Shown one piece after another: positions 1 to 13,200 of a stretch of DNA of 64,000 nt; within the stretch, counting starts at the first letter, position 1; every line of letters begins with the position of its first letter. A model generated the notes under the pieces. That model was not told the DNA's origin, did no database searches, and saw only the letters and a list, made by a program, of their open reading frames with translations. Origin of the DNA: Gaeumannomyces sp. JS-464 (Eukaryota > Ascomycota > Sordariomycetes > Magnaporthales > Magnaporthaceae); NCBI GenBank assembly GCA_002197995.1, contig NGZR01000001.1:11241501-11305500 (forward strand), written 5' to 3'. The position numbers and the translations under genes are program-made.

Positions 1-1077
1 AGCCAGCGACGCGTTTGTTGGATGCTCAATTGTCGAAATGGTCATCTCTCCTGTTTGCGGACCCCTCACCAGCAAGGGCACCTGCCTGCGCTAGACTACA
101 TGTAGCAACGCTGCCATGCTGCAAACAGCACAAAGTACCATGCACCAAGTCGGCAGCTTGGCTGAAGGCCTGGATGGGTGGGGATGCGTAGCGCCAAAGA
201 CTAGGTAGACTCGTTAGCACACGGGACAGCACACACATTAGCTGGAGGCGCTGTTGCAATTTGGGACTTCTCGAGCTACCTCTAGCTTGGAAGCCAGAAG
301 CTCAACACGCTCAACGTTCGGGAGAACGAGCGCGAGAGGCAAGCAAGCTGCTGCAAGCATACAGGCAGCCCATGTGAGGTGTAAGCTGCTGCGGCAGTGC
401 ATTAGTGCCGACCTGGGTCTTGCGGAAGGGACAGGGCAATGGGAAGAGATGGCGTGGAGGCCAGCGTCTCTCTGCAGCAGCACCATGCCCAGCCAGTCTG
501 GCTCGTCTGGCCCAGTACCAGTGACAAAGTCCCCTGTTTAGCCCGGCTGCCCGCAGTATCCTGTCCCCTCATCGCCGTGCGTGGCACCCACGGTAGAAAA
601 AGGCACGCAACTGATTTCTTGCGCGGTCCGACTTCCGACCATAGGGGCCACGGGCAAGCCTGCGTGTCAGCCGCCCGCCAACCGAGACAGAGCTCACCCG
701 CCCAGCGCCAAAAGGGACTTTGAGTGCACACAGAGTTGCAGAGAGGGCGAGCAACTGGGGGCGGGTGGTGGGCGACGACCAGGCCCAGCCGGGCTTCGAA
801 ACCATCCCAGACAGCATTGTTCCCCTCCAATTCTTTCGGGGTCTTGTAATAGATGCGCTCTGTGCAATTGCATTTGCAAAATGATGGGCCGACATGCAAC
901 CATGCGGAGGCCTAGCGAACAACGCCTTGTCAGGTGTGGAGCCAGCGCGAGAGGAGGGGGCGTGCGTCCAGGCCATCATTTTCAAAAACAACAGCCCGAC
1001 AGAAAGGATATGCGTAGTACGGCGCCACGTTTGCTTACCAGTGAGACATGCCTGCATTAAACCGCCAAACGGGACAA

Positions 1078-1168
1078 AGAAGGGAAAAAGAAGAATGAAG
1101 GAAAAGGAAAGAAAAAAAAAGAAAAAGAAAAAAAAAAAAGAAAGAAAAAAAAAGAAGAAGAAAAAAGA
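1078..1168. repeat. Purine-only A/G tract
   Basis: About 90 bases are almost exclusively A and G on the + strand, with runs of up to a dozen A separated by single G. It could form triplex or exclude nucleosomes; no coding value is visible. Confidence 0.85.
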
Positions 1169-4100
1169 CCGAATCACCCAGCAGGGATGGGTCGACAGCA
1201 TGGCTAGATCGGATACAATCTGGTGCGTCCTTGCTTGGGTCCGGGTCGGGCCCCGTCGGTGAGGGTCGGGGAGGACGGGACAGGGCAAACAAACGCAATC
1301 GCCGCACGAGGCCGCTACCTAAGGCGGTGGCTTGCTTTGTCTAGCCTTACCAGAAATTCGGTTGCGTGTCGGCATCGAGGCTATCACAATCTCTCCCCCG
1401 GTCATCGGGATTTTGGTCCTGCTCCGCCGATGGCTATCCAAATCTCAGAAGGGGTTGGGTTGGCTTGCGTCAAGTGCGTCGTCTATCGACTTCTAATTCG
1501 GTCTGAATCACCTCCGCTAGCTGGCCAGCCCGGTGAAGAATAACGTAGGAAAAAAAAAGCCACCGCCGGGCCCGTCCCAGCCAGGCAAGTGTTGGCGGCT
1601 GACTCCGAATGTGGCAAGCCCAAAAGAGGTGAAGAGATCCCGTCCAACCAAGATCTCCTTTTATTTTCGATCCCAGATCCAAGATCTAAGATCCATGGAT
1701 GAACACCAGATTTCCGGGCTCCTCCAAATTGGCACACACACGCGTGCACACTTGCACACACCACCCACATGTCGCCGCTATGTCTTGCGTTTGTGCTTTA
1801 TTTTCTGGTCGGCCCCCGCGGCAAGCGGCCCCTTGGGGCGGGCCATGAGGACCCAGACCGATAAGTGTAAATGAAATAAAGCCGCCACGAAACCCAAAAC
1901 ATGGGAGCTGAGCTGGAGGAGCTGCAAGACAAAACGCGGCACGGGACGGAAAGGGATAGGGCGGCAAATCCGAAAAAGAAAAAGAAAAGAAAATCGAATA
2001 AATCGAATAAAACAATAATGGCAGCCATCCGGCGTCCATCCAGTTCGGAACCGAGCCCAAAGCAAGTAGGATCCAATCAATGGCCGTCGGATGGTTACGT
2101 CGTGGGTGGTCAGCCGGTGCGGGTTTGCCCAGACCAGCAATATCCAACCTCAAACGCCAGGGACGAACACGACACGGACAATCTGCACGGAACCTACCGT
2201 AGAACCTCCTGAGGAAGGCCACAAGGAAGAAGGAGAAAGAAAAAAAACTCAATTAGAGACGAAACGCTAGGGGCAGACGTTCGCGAGGGTCAAAGAAGGA
2301 GGGAGGCATCGGATGCCATGCCCATCTGGCAGCTCGTTGCGATGTTTTTTTGTTGCGGGCAGGGCGAGACGGCGCGTGCATGCGTCGCGCTTGTGCGTGT
2401 GCGTGTGTGGTGTGTGAAGGAGGGACTGGGAAAAGCCAGGACCCCCAGCTGGGATCCCGGACCACCTCCAAAACCCAAAAGGCATGGCCAAATTCCCGAT
2501 CTCCCTCGCAGCCTGCTATCAAACTCGGGAATAACAAGCCACCCCTTCCACTTCCGGCAAGGACGCACACGGCTAAGTTGGCAAAAGGGGAAATAAAAGA
2601 AAAAAAAAAGGGGCCGAGGGATATTGGGGTGGTGGTGATGGTGGGACGGGAACCGGTTGCGTGCGCTGCTTTCTCTTGCTGGGCTGCCGGGCATCTGGCC
2701 AGGGCAGGTTGTAGATTCTATCGATCCAATCGGAGTCAAGCTATCGACCGACCTCCATGTCAGTGTGTGTGTGACGACGGTACTTGGGACAAACGTATGT
2801 GCACCTCCTGGAGGCTTGGAGACAGAGGCGGGCTCCACACAAAGCACCGCAGGGCCTGCAGCGTCGCATCTGGCCGTGCCACCACATCAAAATGCGACGC
2901 TGGAATATCGGGCAATTCTAATCGATTTATGCGTCGCCATGTCGTTGAAATTGGGGAGAGCCTCTGTGCGCGGCCCGGCCAGGCGACTGTAACACGTCGG
3001 CGGCGAAGGGGAGAGGGTTGAAAATCCAGCATCGCCATCGTGTCATTGACCACCAACCGGCCCACCAGATCTGTGAGGTCGTCTGGAGCGGGTGGAGGGT
3101 GAGTTGGGCGCTGGCAATCCTGCTATTAAAGACCCGACAGGGAGCAAGGAAGGAGCACGAACCGACGCAATGAACTGATGATCATCACAGAATCATGCCC
3201 GCAGGGACGGGGCGGATTGCAGCAGCAGCCGCGCGTATGCAACTTTGGGGCCCTATAGCACGCCCGTGATATGACATGGCGGCGTCAAACTGTTTTCCCG
3301 CCTGATCGCCCTGCTGGATGAACTTGTCCAGCTGCCCGGCGGCATGGGTCGCCCACCGTGTTTGGCACACGTCCTCGCACTATACGGCACGGCACTGCAC
3401 AGCCGGACCTGGTTCAGAGGAGATGTGGTGGGTGTGGGGGAGAGGCAAAAAGAGGGCTGGCGGGCAAGGGGACGGGGAGGGGAGGGGAAGGGAGGCCTGG
3501 AGAACCGGTCACGGCCAAAAAAAGGGTGGGATTCGAGTTGGAGGTTCTGTGATTTCCACCTCTCTTGTCGTTCGCATATCGCTCTGCCCGGACTTCTGAA
3601 ATTGGACTCGCCCATTTTGACATTTTTATGGCAATGCAAATATTACAACTATGCTCCCCAAGACACTTAGAAACTCTACCAGCCCGTCCGATGCGACCAT
3701 GCCACACTATCCATGCGAGTGGTTGCGAATGGAGCCAACGGCCGAGTCCGAACACCGAGCGGACAAACGCTGCGCCTGCGGGTAGAAGGTAGGCTAAAAG
3801 CCTGGGCAGAGAGATGGGGCCGTCAATGCCGCAGGGTCCGTCCTCAGCTGGCCGGCCGGGACCTGCCCTGGTGTTTGGTCCGTGCAGCCGCAAAAAAAAA
3901 AAAAGAGACAACGATCATCGAGCTAGGGCGGGAGTCAGCCGGATTGGCAATTTGGCAATGCTTCGCTTTCGTTTACTGTAGGTGGAACGGGCAGCTTGGA
4001 TTGGCGTTGACATGCCAAAAGGTAACGTTGTCAAGAGAAAAGAAGGAGGAAATTTAACAAAAAAAAAATGAGCATCGTGAAGCAAAAATGAGGGGCTTTT

Positions 4101-6691
4101 TCCTCAACCGGCGCCCGGAAATCCCAAGGAGCTGGTTGGGTTGGCTGAAAAATTTCCGGGCTGAGGGTGGGTGGATGGGAATGGCACGCTGGCCACGGGG
4201 AGCCCTGCCGCGGGCGGGCGAATGATGACGACGGGAAGAGAGTTGTGGTTCCGCTCTGCTGCCACCCTCCATTCCAACTCACCCACCACCTTCCTCCCAG
4301 AACTCCACCACCCGGCTGGCGCAGCAAAGCTCGACGGCAAGAGCTGCCATCGTTGCGTTGCCCCTCCTCACCCCCGTTCGGATCAAAATTGATTTGAGAT
4401 TCCCGGGTCCTGCTGCAATTAGCAATTTGACAGCTCTTGCGCGAGTGGTTGCTGCTGCTCCACCTGCTACCCTGAGACCCCTTGCTGACATATTGCTTCA
4501 ATGATACTGCTATATGCGTCGACGAGGCCTCGGCGAGCCCCAAATTTGCCGCCGAACGACCTGTATTGCGACCTCACTATGATCCAACCTGCAGACTCTG
4601 TGTCGCGAGCCTGCCAAACCTGCCAAACCTGCCACCCTGGTTTTGCTTTTTCTTTTCGCACCTCCGCTCGCTCGCTCACTCACCGTCAGTTTGTTTAAAC
4701 GAAGCAATACGGAAGCGAGCGAGACGAGCGAACACCATCCACATAAAAGAACACATACACATAAGAAAAGCAGGGGCTGTGGCATTGGTGTCGATGTTTT
4801 GGCGAGACGCCTCGATCCCCACCGTCATGAACCGTGATCGACGCCTCAAAATCCGCCCTGCCGTTGTTTCCGACTCCCCAAGGGCAATCAACCATTTTGG
4901 CGTTTTCGCAAATCTGCCTTGACGGCAGTGAGGTTTCTTTTCTTGTTCGTTCGGAGATCCTGAGGAAAGGGGAAAAAACAAGAGACGATGATAGATCAGG
5001 TTTCTCCCAGGCGGCTTGGCCGTGTTTCTTTTTTTTTTTTGTTGCTTCTTTTTGTTCCTTTTCCCCGTTGTTGTTGCCTTGCTTGTCTCTCCTTCTCCTT
5101 GCTTCAGAACCAAACCCTTCATCATCCACTTTGCCTGCTGCCCCCTCCAAACCACTGCGTGGCGGTCTGTCTCACTTGAAAGCGACGGAACCGACGACAG
5201 AAAAAAAAGAAAATAATAGCACCACAAAAAGCCAGAATTGCCAGGAAGCTCCCCCATGATCGGTAAGTGCCTGATCTGCCCAGGGGTGGCGGTCTTTAAT
5301 TCCCCTTTTCCTGCTTGGCCAAGTGCCAGCTGCCCATCGAGCACAGCACTGCCGCTGTCACTCGAATTAATTACTCCGTCTACCGAGACCCCCTCGGCGT
5401 GAAGTCATGCAGCTCAGTGGAGCCCGGCGTTTGATGTGTGTCGTTGCCAGAGCAGGGTTCATCCCAGAGCTGGGCTGCGTGCAATGCTGCTCGCCCCGGA
5501 CCCACAGTTTCCTTTTTTTTTCCTGTGACCGTGGCCCGCCCACCGAGCCTAAGGGTCGCATCGCGCATCGCATGGATCGAGGAACGAGACTTTTTTTTTT
5601 TTTTTCTTCTTCCATCGTTTTTGGCCTTGGACGAACCACACCACATCTAGGCCCCCATGCATGCATCCATACCATAACCGTTCGCAAATAAGACTCCTGG
5701 ACCCAAGATGGGAATGTGGCAGTGACGCCGCCCAGACCAAGCGAGGGCGAGGACGCAGCGACATGGGTAATGGGTAGGCAGGTGGCCACGGCGGGTGGGA
5801 CGCCTCGCTCACCCGGATGTCTCGCCTCGGGCGACGCGTGCCTGTGTCGCCAGCAACCCAGAGATACCGACATGCCGCTCCTCCGGGCGCTTTGGGCCGG
5901 TTGCCGAACAAGAGGCAGAGAGGCAGCACCCAGTGGGCAGCATCCAGTTCGGCCACCAGCATGCCGCTTACACTGCTGCTCCTCGAGACCTGCCGCTACC
6001 CGAGCAAATCAGATCCGGCCCCAGCTGATGATCACCGCCGCCTCCGTTTGCTCACCCACACACACAGACACTCACACACAACCCTTTGAGCTCTCCAGCC
6101 GCTAGTGGCTCTTTTTGCTTCTAATCCTTTGGGGAGAGGGGGCTAGAGCAAACAGGGCCCGCGGCACGCTAGAACTCTAGGGCACTTTTCTGCTTCCTTC
6201 TCCTTGCCCCGCTCGTGTTGTGTCCCGTCCGGTCTCTACGCTGCACTCTGCCCTTCGTTTGCCCAGCCAGGGTCTCGGGATCGAGGCGTTTGAACCCCGC
6301 CACCCACCTGCCACCCCTTGCTTGCCGAAGCTGGCCGAGCTGGCGCGGGTGTGCTTTGTGGGCGGATAAGGCCCCCCGGGGGGGGGCAGGAAATCTCCTT
6401 TCGTATGTTCGTATTTTGCGTCTTATCCTTTGTGCGGCCTATACGACGCCCTTGTTCGTCTTGGCAGGCAGCACTTTCACACTGCCACCCAAGGCCTGGT
6501 TTCGTCTTGACGGGGACGGGTAATCACCCCAAGTCGGCGCACGTACAATGGAGACTTCCTCACATCTTCCCGAAAGCACCTGTCGGTCTGGTCTTTTTTG
6601 GCCTGTTGGGCCGCAAAAACCCCACGATTGGGGCGGGCACCACACTGGCCACTAGCCACTTGGCGGCGCCGTGTCCCATTTTTTCTATCAC

Positions 6692-6712
6692 TTTTTTTTT
6701 TTTTTTTTTTTT
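6692..6712. repeat. Poly-T run (21 T)
   Basis: Uninterrupted T run in GC-rich surroundings. A similar run lies at 8,788-8,808. I see no target-site duplication that would mark either as the tail of a retroposed copy. Confidence 0.9.
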
Positions 6713-7889
6713 CCCCTCCTGCTAAGCCGCGACATGGATATGGATGGTGTGGATGTGGATGAATTAGACGCTTTTCGGCCGAACCATCCTGATAGGGGGT
6801 GAGTGCCCTTTTCAGGAAAGAGCTTTTGACCCCAAGGCCGGCCCACTCGCTTGGCTGGCCTCATCCGGCTGTCTACATGTCGCCTATTTTCCTCATTGCG
6901 TGCTGCTGTTTGACGCTAAGGGGATGGGGACCAAAGTCTATGATCCCGGGCTATATCATCCGACCCAGGCATCTGGTCAGGAGATGGGCTGGCAACGGAA
7001 AAAGACAGATAGGCTGTCCGGGAATGCGAGGGAGGCTGGCCCGGACAAGGACCAGTGTGATGGAAATTAGTTCGGGCTGGCATTCCCCCTTGAGAGAGAT
7101 CCCCCTCCCCCGTCCCCTCCGGCCCCTTGCTTGTGCTGCTGTGGGCTGGTCTTGCCTTGCCTTGCCTTGCCCACTACCAACCCCTATCGATCAGTGAGAG
7201 GATCATTGCTACCTCGGCCGGCCTCGGCTTGTGCATGCCGCCGATCGCAAGTCGCATCGCACACACAGAGGCTCACTACACCCGTAGCGAGCGAGCGAGT
7301 GCGCGCGCGTGCGGCGTTTGTGCTCACGCCGCCTATACTTCCGTCCTATTATGAAGACATGGATAGCGACGTCATGCATCATGTCTGATACCCGATGGCC
7401 AACGCAGCCCTCAGCCGCTGGCCCCTGAGAAGAGGGCCTTCTTTTTTTGTTTTTGTTTTTTTTTTTTGTCATAGGGCCGCTTTCTTGTCATACGCACTAC
7501 TACTCTGCATATCTCCCTTTCATCTCTTCGCGGCACATCGCGTCAGACGAACAGACGACAGCCCAGCGGCGGTGAGACCCCGAGACGGGGCGGCAAGGGC
7601 ATGGTGTGCAAGCACACATCTGGACGGTGCTGGTCTGGAGTCCGGCCAACGGCGGGTGGATGGATGCACGTACGCACGCACGCACATGCATATGTACATA
7701 GACCATGTTTCGTCTCGTGCCGGGGACACTTTAATTCACTTGACAGGTCATCTCCACGTGAAGGAGGGGACTTGGGGGCCCAGGAGCTGAAAAGCAAACG
7801 CCCAGTCGCTCGCAAATTACCCGACCCCCGCGCCCTGGGCGGGGGAGAGGGAGAGAGAGAGGGGGAGGCAGCCGGATAGGATAGGGCCA

Positions 7890-7917
7890 AACACACACAC
7901 ACACACACACACACACA
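7890..7917. repeat. (CA)n microsatellite
   Basis: Perfect CA dinucleotide array of about 13 units, directly after a GA-rich tract at 7,843-7,868. Confidence 0.95.
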
Positions 7918-8058
7918 GGCTCAAGTCTTGAGGTGGGTGGATGGGGCGGGCGCGCGGATGATCCACGTTTGTCCCCCGACCAAAAGAACCGAGTGTCGTC
8001 CTCAGCCCGGTCTCCTTACTGGATGTCCTGGTGGCCCCCCTGCCTGCCGAACCACCTG

Positions 8059-8059
<1 letters not shown>

Positions 8060-8115
<56 letters not shown>
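8060..8115. repeat. (CA)n microsatellite, long
   Basis: Nearly perfect CA array of about 26 units with a single G interruption near 8,111. Probably length-polymorphic and a possible Z-DNA former. Confidence 0.95.
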
Positions 8116-8116
<1 letters not shown>

Positions 8117-9067
8117 CCCATCCACTCATCCTTGCTTATGCTCTTCTCGCTTCGGGCGCTGACGGTTGAACAAACGAGAGATGGGCGACCAGGGGGGGCG
8201 GTTATTTGCCGAATACAGAAAACGTGAACCTTGGACTGACCAGACGGACGACAAGCCGGAAGAGATGGGACGGGCGGGACAAAAGAGCATGGCTCGTTTC
8301 CGGGCAGATCAAGAGCGCGCGGCGATCAATCTCCGCAAAGGGCTCTTCCTTGCTTTTTATAGATCTCGTTCGTTGATTTTTGTGTTGACTGATCACATTC
8401 TTTGATGGCTCAAGGTCGTTACCGTGCCGTCCCTTGGTGTCGAACTATCTTTCTTTTTCTTTTTTTTTCTTTTTTTCTTTTTCGACACTACACACCCCCT
8501 GGACTGGGCTAGCTAGGTAGGTACTTGTTTTGCCGTTGGGAAAAAAGGGAAGGGGCGGAAGAAAAAAAAATGTGGAGGCCCGGCAGGGCGGTCGAAGAGT
8601 GCAGCCCGGGGAGGGGACCCCCCTGGAGCTGGACTGACAGGTCCGAGATGCAGAGGGAGGGTCACGTCAATGCATGATCATCCTCGCCCTCCTTGGCCGA
8701 GAGCTGGGGGAAAGCGGACCGGCCAGAAAAAGTGACGACCGCAAGGTGCAACGCTGGCTGCATGGCTATTATCTCTGTTTTCTTGGCTTTTTTTTTTTTT
8801 TTTTTTTTCTCCTTCTCCTAGTTGGCCACCCTTTAGATATCCAAAGTACAAACACGCCATGCAAATTCCCGCCCCAGATGCCCAATGCCATGCCTTCCCA
8901 ACCCCCCGTCGGACCCGAATCACCGCCGCCTCATACATACAGGGGATGGTGGTAAGGCATGGAGGATAGCGAGGGAACCACCCAACTCGTCCGCCTGGTT
9001 TTTTTTTGGTTTTGGTTTCTGGCCCAGGCCCGCCGCTGCGCCTGCCGCCCCGCGCGCATGCAGGGAC

Positions 9068-9106
9068 GGGATGGATGGACGGACAGACGGACGGACGGAC
9101 GGACAA
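9068..9106. repeat. GGAC/GGAT tetranucleotide repeat
   Basis: Tandem GGAC-type tetramers (GGAT, GGAC, AGAC, GGAC and so on), followed at once by an A/G tract. Confidence 0.8.
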
Positions 9107-9875
9107 AAAAGAAAAAGAAAAAACGGACACGCGCGGTGCGGTCAGTGACCCAGCCGGAAAGAAGTGGAAAGCGGATGGGACAGCCGGCGTCTCGATATCT
9201 GCTGTTCTCCAGCAGCAACGCTACCTCTTTCACGGGATGGGAGAGGGGGTGTGTGTATGTGTGTGTGGTGGTGCGAGGAGGATTATCGCGGCTTGAACCG
9301 GGTGAAGGAGAGTATTGCTGAGTGGCGTTTGTAGGCAGACGGCCCTCACTAGTCTCCCGGGATGCTTCATTGGCTTTTGCCGCCTTCACTGCCGATTTGG
9401 AGTCGACCGTCTCGACCAATCATGCCTTGTCACAGGAGATTCAAAAAAGCAAAGACGAAGGCCCTGTTGGCTACATCATCTCTTGGTGTTTTATTTCGCC
9501 GTTATTTGTTATTTCCCGCGGCCACGCTCACCGATCTCCAGAAAATAAAATAAATAAATAACAACGGCCCGGATGAAATCAAGCCCTCGTCTCGCTCCCT
9601 CTCTCGAGCTCTGGTGACGAGACGCGTTGGCGAGATTGGACCGTGAAGCCGGCCCAAGGAAAGGAGAAGAAAAAAAGAAGAAGGGTAGCATCACCTGATG
9701 GCAAAAATAGAAACAACTGGCAGGACAAGATACCGGAGCATCGTCCGTTGCTGCAGGGGGCGCCTTTTGGCCGTCATGGGACCACCAGGTTCCCCAAAAC
9801 GGCCATGTCCAGAACTTGCCTGTCCAATATTTGTTTTTTTGGGTGTCTCTTATTTGTTTGGGGCGAGGACGGCCG

Positions 9876-9910
9876 GCCTGCCTGCCCGCCTGCCTGCCTG
9901 CCTGCCTGCC
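9876..9910. repeat. CCTG tetranucleotide repeat
   Basis: About eight CCTG units with one CCCG variant. Simple-sequence expansion with no gene context. Confidence 0.85.
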
Positions 9911-10150
9911 CACATCTCAAGATCAACCGCCACCTCCACACACGAACATGACAGGGCCGAGAGGGGATGAGCTGCTCCTCCTGGGGTAGGCTGCCTGTGT
10001 GGTGGGTGTGTCGTTCGTGTCGTTCGTTCGCTCGCTACGTCGGCTCGAACACATCCATCCCTCCCTCGCTTGAGCGTTAGGACCACCTACCTACAGTCCA
10101 AGGCCTACAGTCCAAGGACCCCAACAAAGGGAACGGGGCCTGCCCCTCCT

Positions 10151-10252
10151 GCTCCTCCTCCTCCTGCTCCTCCTCCTCCTGCTCCTCCTCCTCCTGCTCC
10201 TCCTCCTCCTGCTCCTCCTCCTCCTGCTCCTCCTCCTCCTGCTCCTCCTCCT
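10151..10252. repeat. 15-bp minisatellite, about 6.8 copies
   Basis: The unit GCTCCTCCTCCTCCT recurs exactly at 10,151, 10,166, 10,181, 10,196, 10,211, 10,226 and 10,241. Because the unit is a multiple of three it keeps frames open on both strands (Ala-Pro-Pro-Pro-Pro one way, Glu-rich with Gln the other). This explains the open frames here better than a gene does, since nothing outside the array looks coding. Confidence 0.9.
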
Positions 10253-13200
10253 GGCCCCCCTGGCCTGTCCAAAGAGCAAAGAGGCGACAGGACCCTCCCT
10301 CCCCCACCAGTCCCGACGAGATTCCGCCTGTCATCGTCCAGCCTTTTCCTCCGTTCGTCCCACCGCCATTGAAACATTGCCATCCTTTTGTTGCTTGGCT
10401 TTTTGGGTTTTACCGGGGCCCTGCCATTCCCTCTTTTTTGCCATGGCCGCAACCTGGGCCCTTGGCTCTCCTGATCGAGACGTTGGGGGATGGGAATGGG
10501 GAGTGCGAGTGGGGAGGGGTGACCAGACCACCACCTTGTCTTCTTTCTTGAGACGGCTCAGACAAGAAAAACCCGTTTTGGGCCCTCGGCAGACCAAAAG
10601 CTTCCATTGAGAGCCACCGTTTGTCCAGAGGGTTTGAATCGTGTTGCTACGTCACGAGACGTTCTGTCTTGCAATTTCAGGATGAAAGCAGGACGCTAAT
10701 TTTGGAACGATGCATGCCGTCTCCATCCCGTCTCATTCTTGCCGTCACGGACGCCGTCACAGACATGATGGAGAAAGCAAGCGAGGAATTCTAGCCTAAT
10801 GGATGCCCGGATGATCCAGCCGCCTGCGTGCCTCCCAACTTGCCCGCCCGAACCCCTGGCACCTTCCTTGGGGGATATGAAGGTGGGTGGCTGGCTGGCA
10901 GGCGTCAGGCAGGCCCAGACGGGGGAAGGAACAACTTACCGGGTGCGGGTGATTGGCGGCGGCGGCGGCAGGGAAGAGGGGAAGGGGCGTTGCCCAGCGC
11001 CTGCCGGCCCAGGTAGCCAGGCGGGCAGGCACCCAAGGCAGGCACCCAAAGCAAGGCAAGGCCAGGCAAGGCAAGGGCACGCTTTTCCTTTTTGGCTGCC
11101 CGGACCACTCATGGCGTTTGTTGTGGCACAACAGCGGCGGCGCCAGCCCGTTGCTCGTGTTCCCCCAACGAAGGCGAAATGGAAGGGGCGATGGAAGCCG
11201 CCGAGGCGGCGCTCGGAGCGGGTGTGTGCATGCACAACCGACCCTTGGCTGTCCAAAAGAATTTTTCTTTCTTTTCTTTTCTTTTTCCTTCTGCGTCTCG
11301 TCCGTCCCGTCTGCACCTCTCTCCTGTTTTTTGTTTTTGCGGGTGGGCGCTGTCGACGGCTGATGAACAAACGGGGGACGACCAAGACGGAAGGCTGCAT
11401 ACTCGCCAACGCAATGGAAGTGAAGAGGCGGTGGGAAGAGGAAGCAAGTCAAGTACAGTAGAAGAGGCGGCATCGAGCAAACGCGAGGAGGAGGTAACCT
11501 GTACCTGTACCTGCTGCCACCTGCGCCTGCAGCTAGCCCTGCCTGGGGCTGCCCAATGGCGCACCGTCATCCTAATGATCGGGTACCCGCTGGAACTCGG
11601 GGAGGCGATCCGAAGAGGGAGAATGGGCGTCGCCCGCGGGCGGCAGCTTGCTTAGGAGGGGACAGCCATGCGCGCCCACGCCACTATACCTGGCACAGAG
11701 GGCAGAGCGGAATCGACGGCCGGCTGCGTAGGTTGCTGTGTGTGTGCGTGTGCGTGTGCGTGTGTGCGCTCTGTGTTTCCCACAGCACCCACAGCACAAA
11801 ACAACCTTGTTGCCCGCAGCAAGCCACATTATTTTTATTATTATTTTTTGCGCGTCGCGTGTGCTGCTTGCAGCGCCAGGTGCCTCGACTTTGCCCTGGC
11901 TGGCCCCCTTGTCCACCAGCCAGAAGCACTTTCTTCTGTGCGTGATTGTGTTTGTGTCTCCCGATGGGTGCTGGGGGCCTTTGCTCCGATCAGCCAATTC
12001 CACTTGCCGCATCGATAACCAAAGGCAGCCAGCATATCTGGTGGCTTGCTGTGCCAAGGACGCCACGGCTGCGTACAGTGTGCCCCCCAGGTGGCTCTTT
12101 TTTAGCATATGCCGTCTGATAATGTTTTCTTTCCCCTTCTATATCGGACACAGCATGGTGCTGTCAGAAAGAAGAAAAAAAAAAGAAAGAAAAGAAAAGG
12201 GGGCAGAAGGAGGACCTCCTGAGGACGACAGGACACACGCGAATATCTGGTATACCAGCCTCGCCTGACCGAGCCGCCAAGGCGACGAGGGTGTGCGCGA
12301 AAGAACAAAAAATAAAAATAAAGAACCATGTTGAAGAATAATGGACTCAAAGGCCGATGGGAGACAAAAGGACGACAAATGACAAATGCCCCGTCCCTGA
12401 TTCGTCTGCACCGGCACATCTTTCCCCATCGTCCATCTCCTCTTCCTTTTTTTTTTTTCTCCTCTGAGGGCCGGCCCCTTGCGCCTCACTCGGGCACTTT
12501 GCTTCGCACACCCTCCCCCGGTCCTCCGCGACCCTCCCCTTATGAGGATGACGATATTCCCGAGTGCGCGGTTTTTTGCGCTTTGCGCGCGCCTGCGGTG
12601 AGCGAGTCGTTGTTTGGCCGGGGCTGGGCTTTCAAGGGGAGGGGGGGTGGAAAAGAAAAAGAAAAAAAAAAAAGAATAAAAGCAAAAGAATAAAAAGCAA
12701 GAGAGAAAACCCACAATTTGGGTGCAAGGAAAAGGAGAGAGGGGCACAAGACGAAACAAGGCGAGATGGAGCTGGTGGGCATGTTCCTGGTCCTGCCCGT
12801 CGGGTTGCCGTCCGTGTGTCGTTGTCGTTGCCGCCGTCGTTTGTCGTTTGTCTTCATCTCCTTCCTCTTTTTTTTTGTTTGTTCTTTTTGTGGTCTTTCT
12901 CATCTTTGGATGTTGTCTGCCCCTCCCCGTCATGGCCCCCGTGTGGCGCTGTGGGCGTTCCATCCCGCTTTGGATCTATATCTATATCGCTTGACGTGCT
13001 ATAGCCCAAAAACGCGCGGGTTGGCCATAGCGCAAGCGCACATATAGAACCACCGCCCAAACCCCGTCGCGACGAAGATCGAATCGCATCTTGCGGACGC
13101 CGCCCGGTTGCCGCCACCGCATCTGCGGTATTCCCGTGATCTTCTTGGCCGGGGGCTTGTCCTGTCGCATCAGCCCCGTCACAGCCCGCCACTTGCCATC

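Noticed and set aside
6265..6300. tRNA T-arm-like sequence near TTTGAACCCCG
   Set aside because: Flanking arms do not pair and the spacing to any A-box is wrong.
10070..10372. Pro-Ala-rich protein or Glu-Gln-rich protein across 10.1-10.3 kb
   Set aside because: The open frames are made by the 15-bp minisatellite; sequence outside it has no coding character.
10796..11473. Pair of long overlapping open frames on both strands (about 220 codons each)
   Set aside because: Both are low-complexity (Pro/Arg/Lys-rich) and mirror each other, as GC-rich non-coding DNA does; no domain in either.
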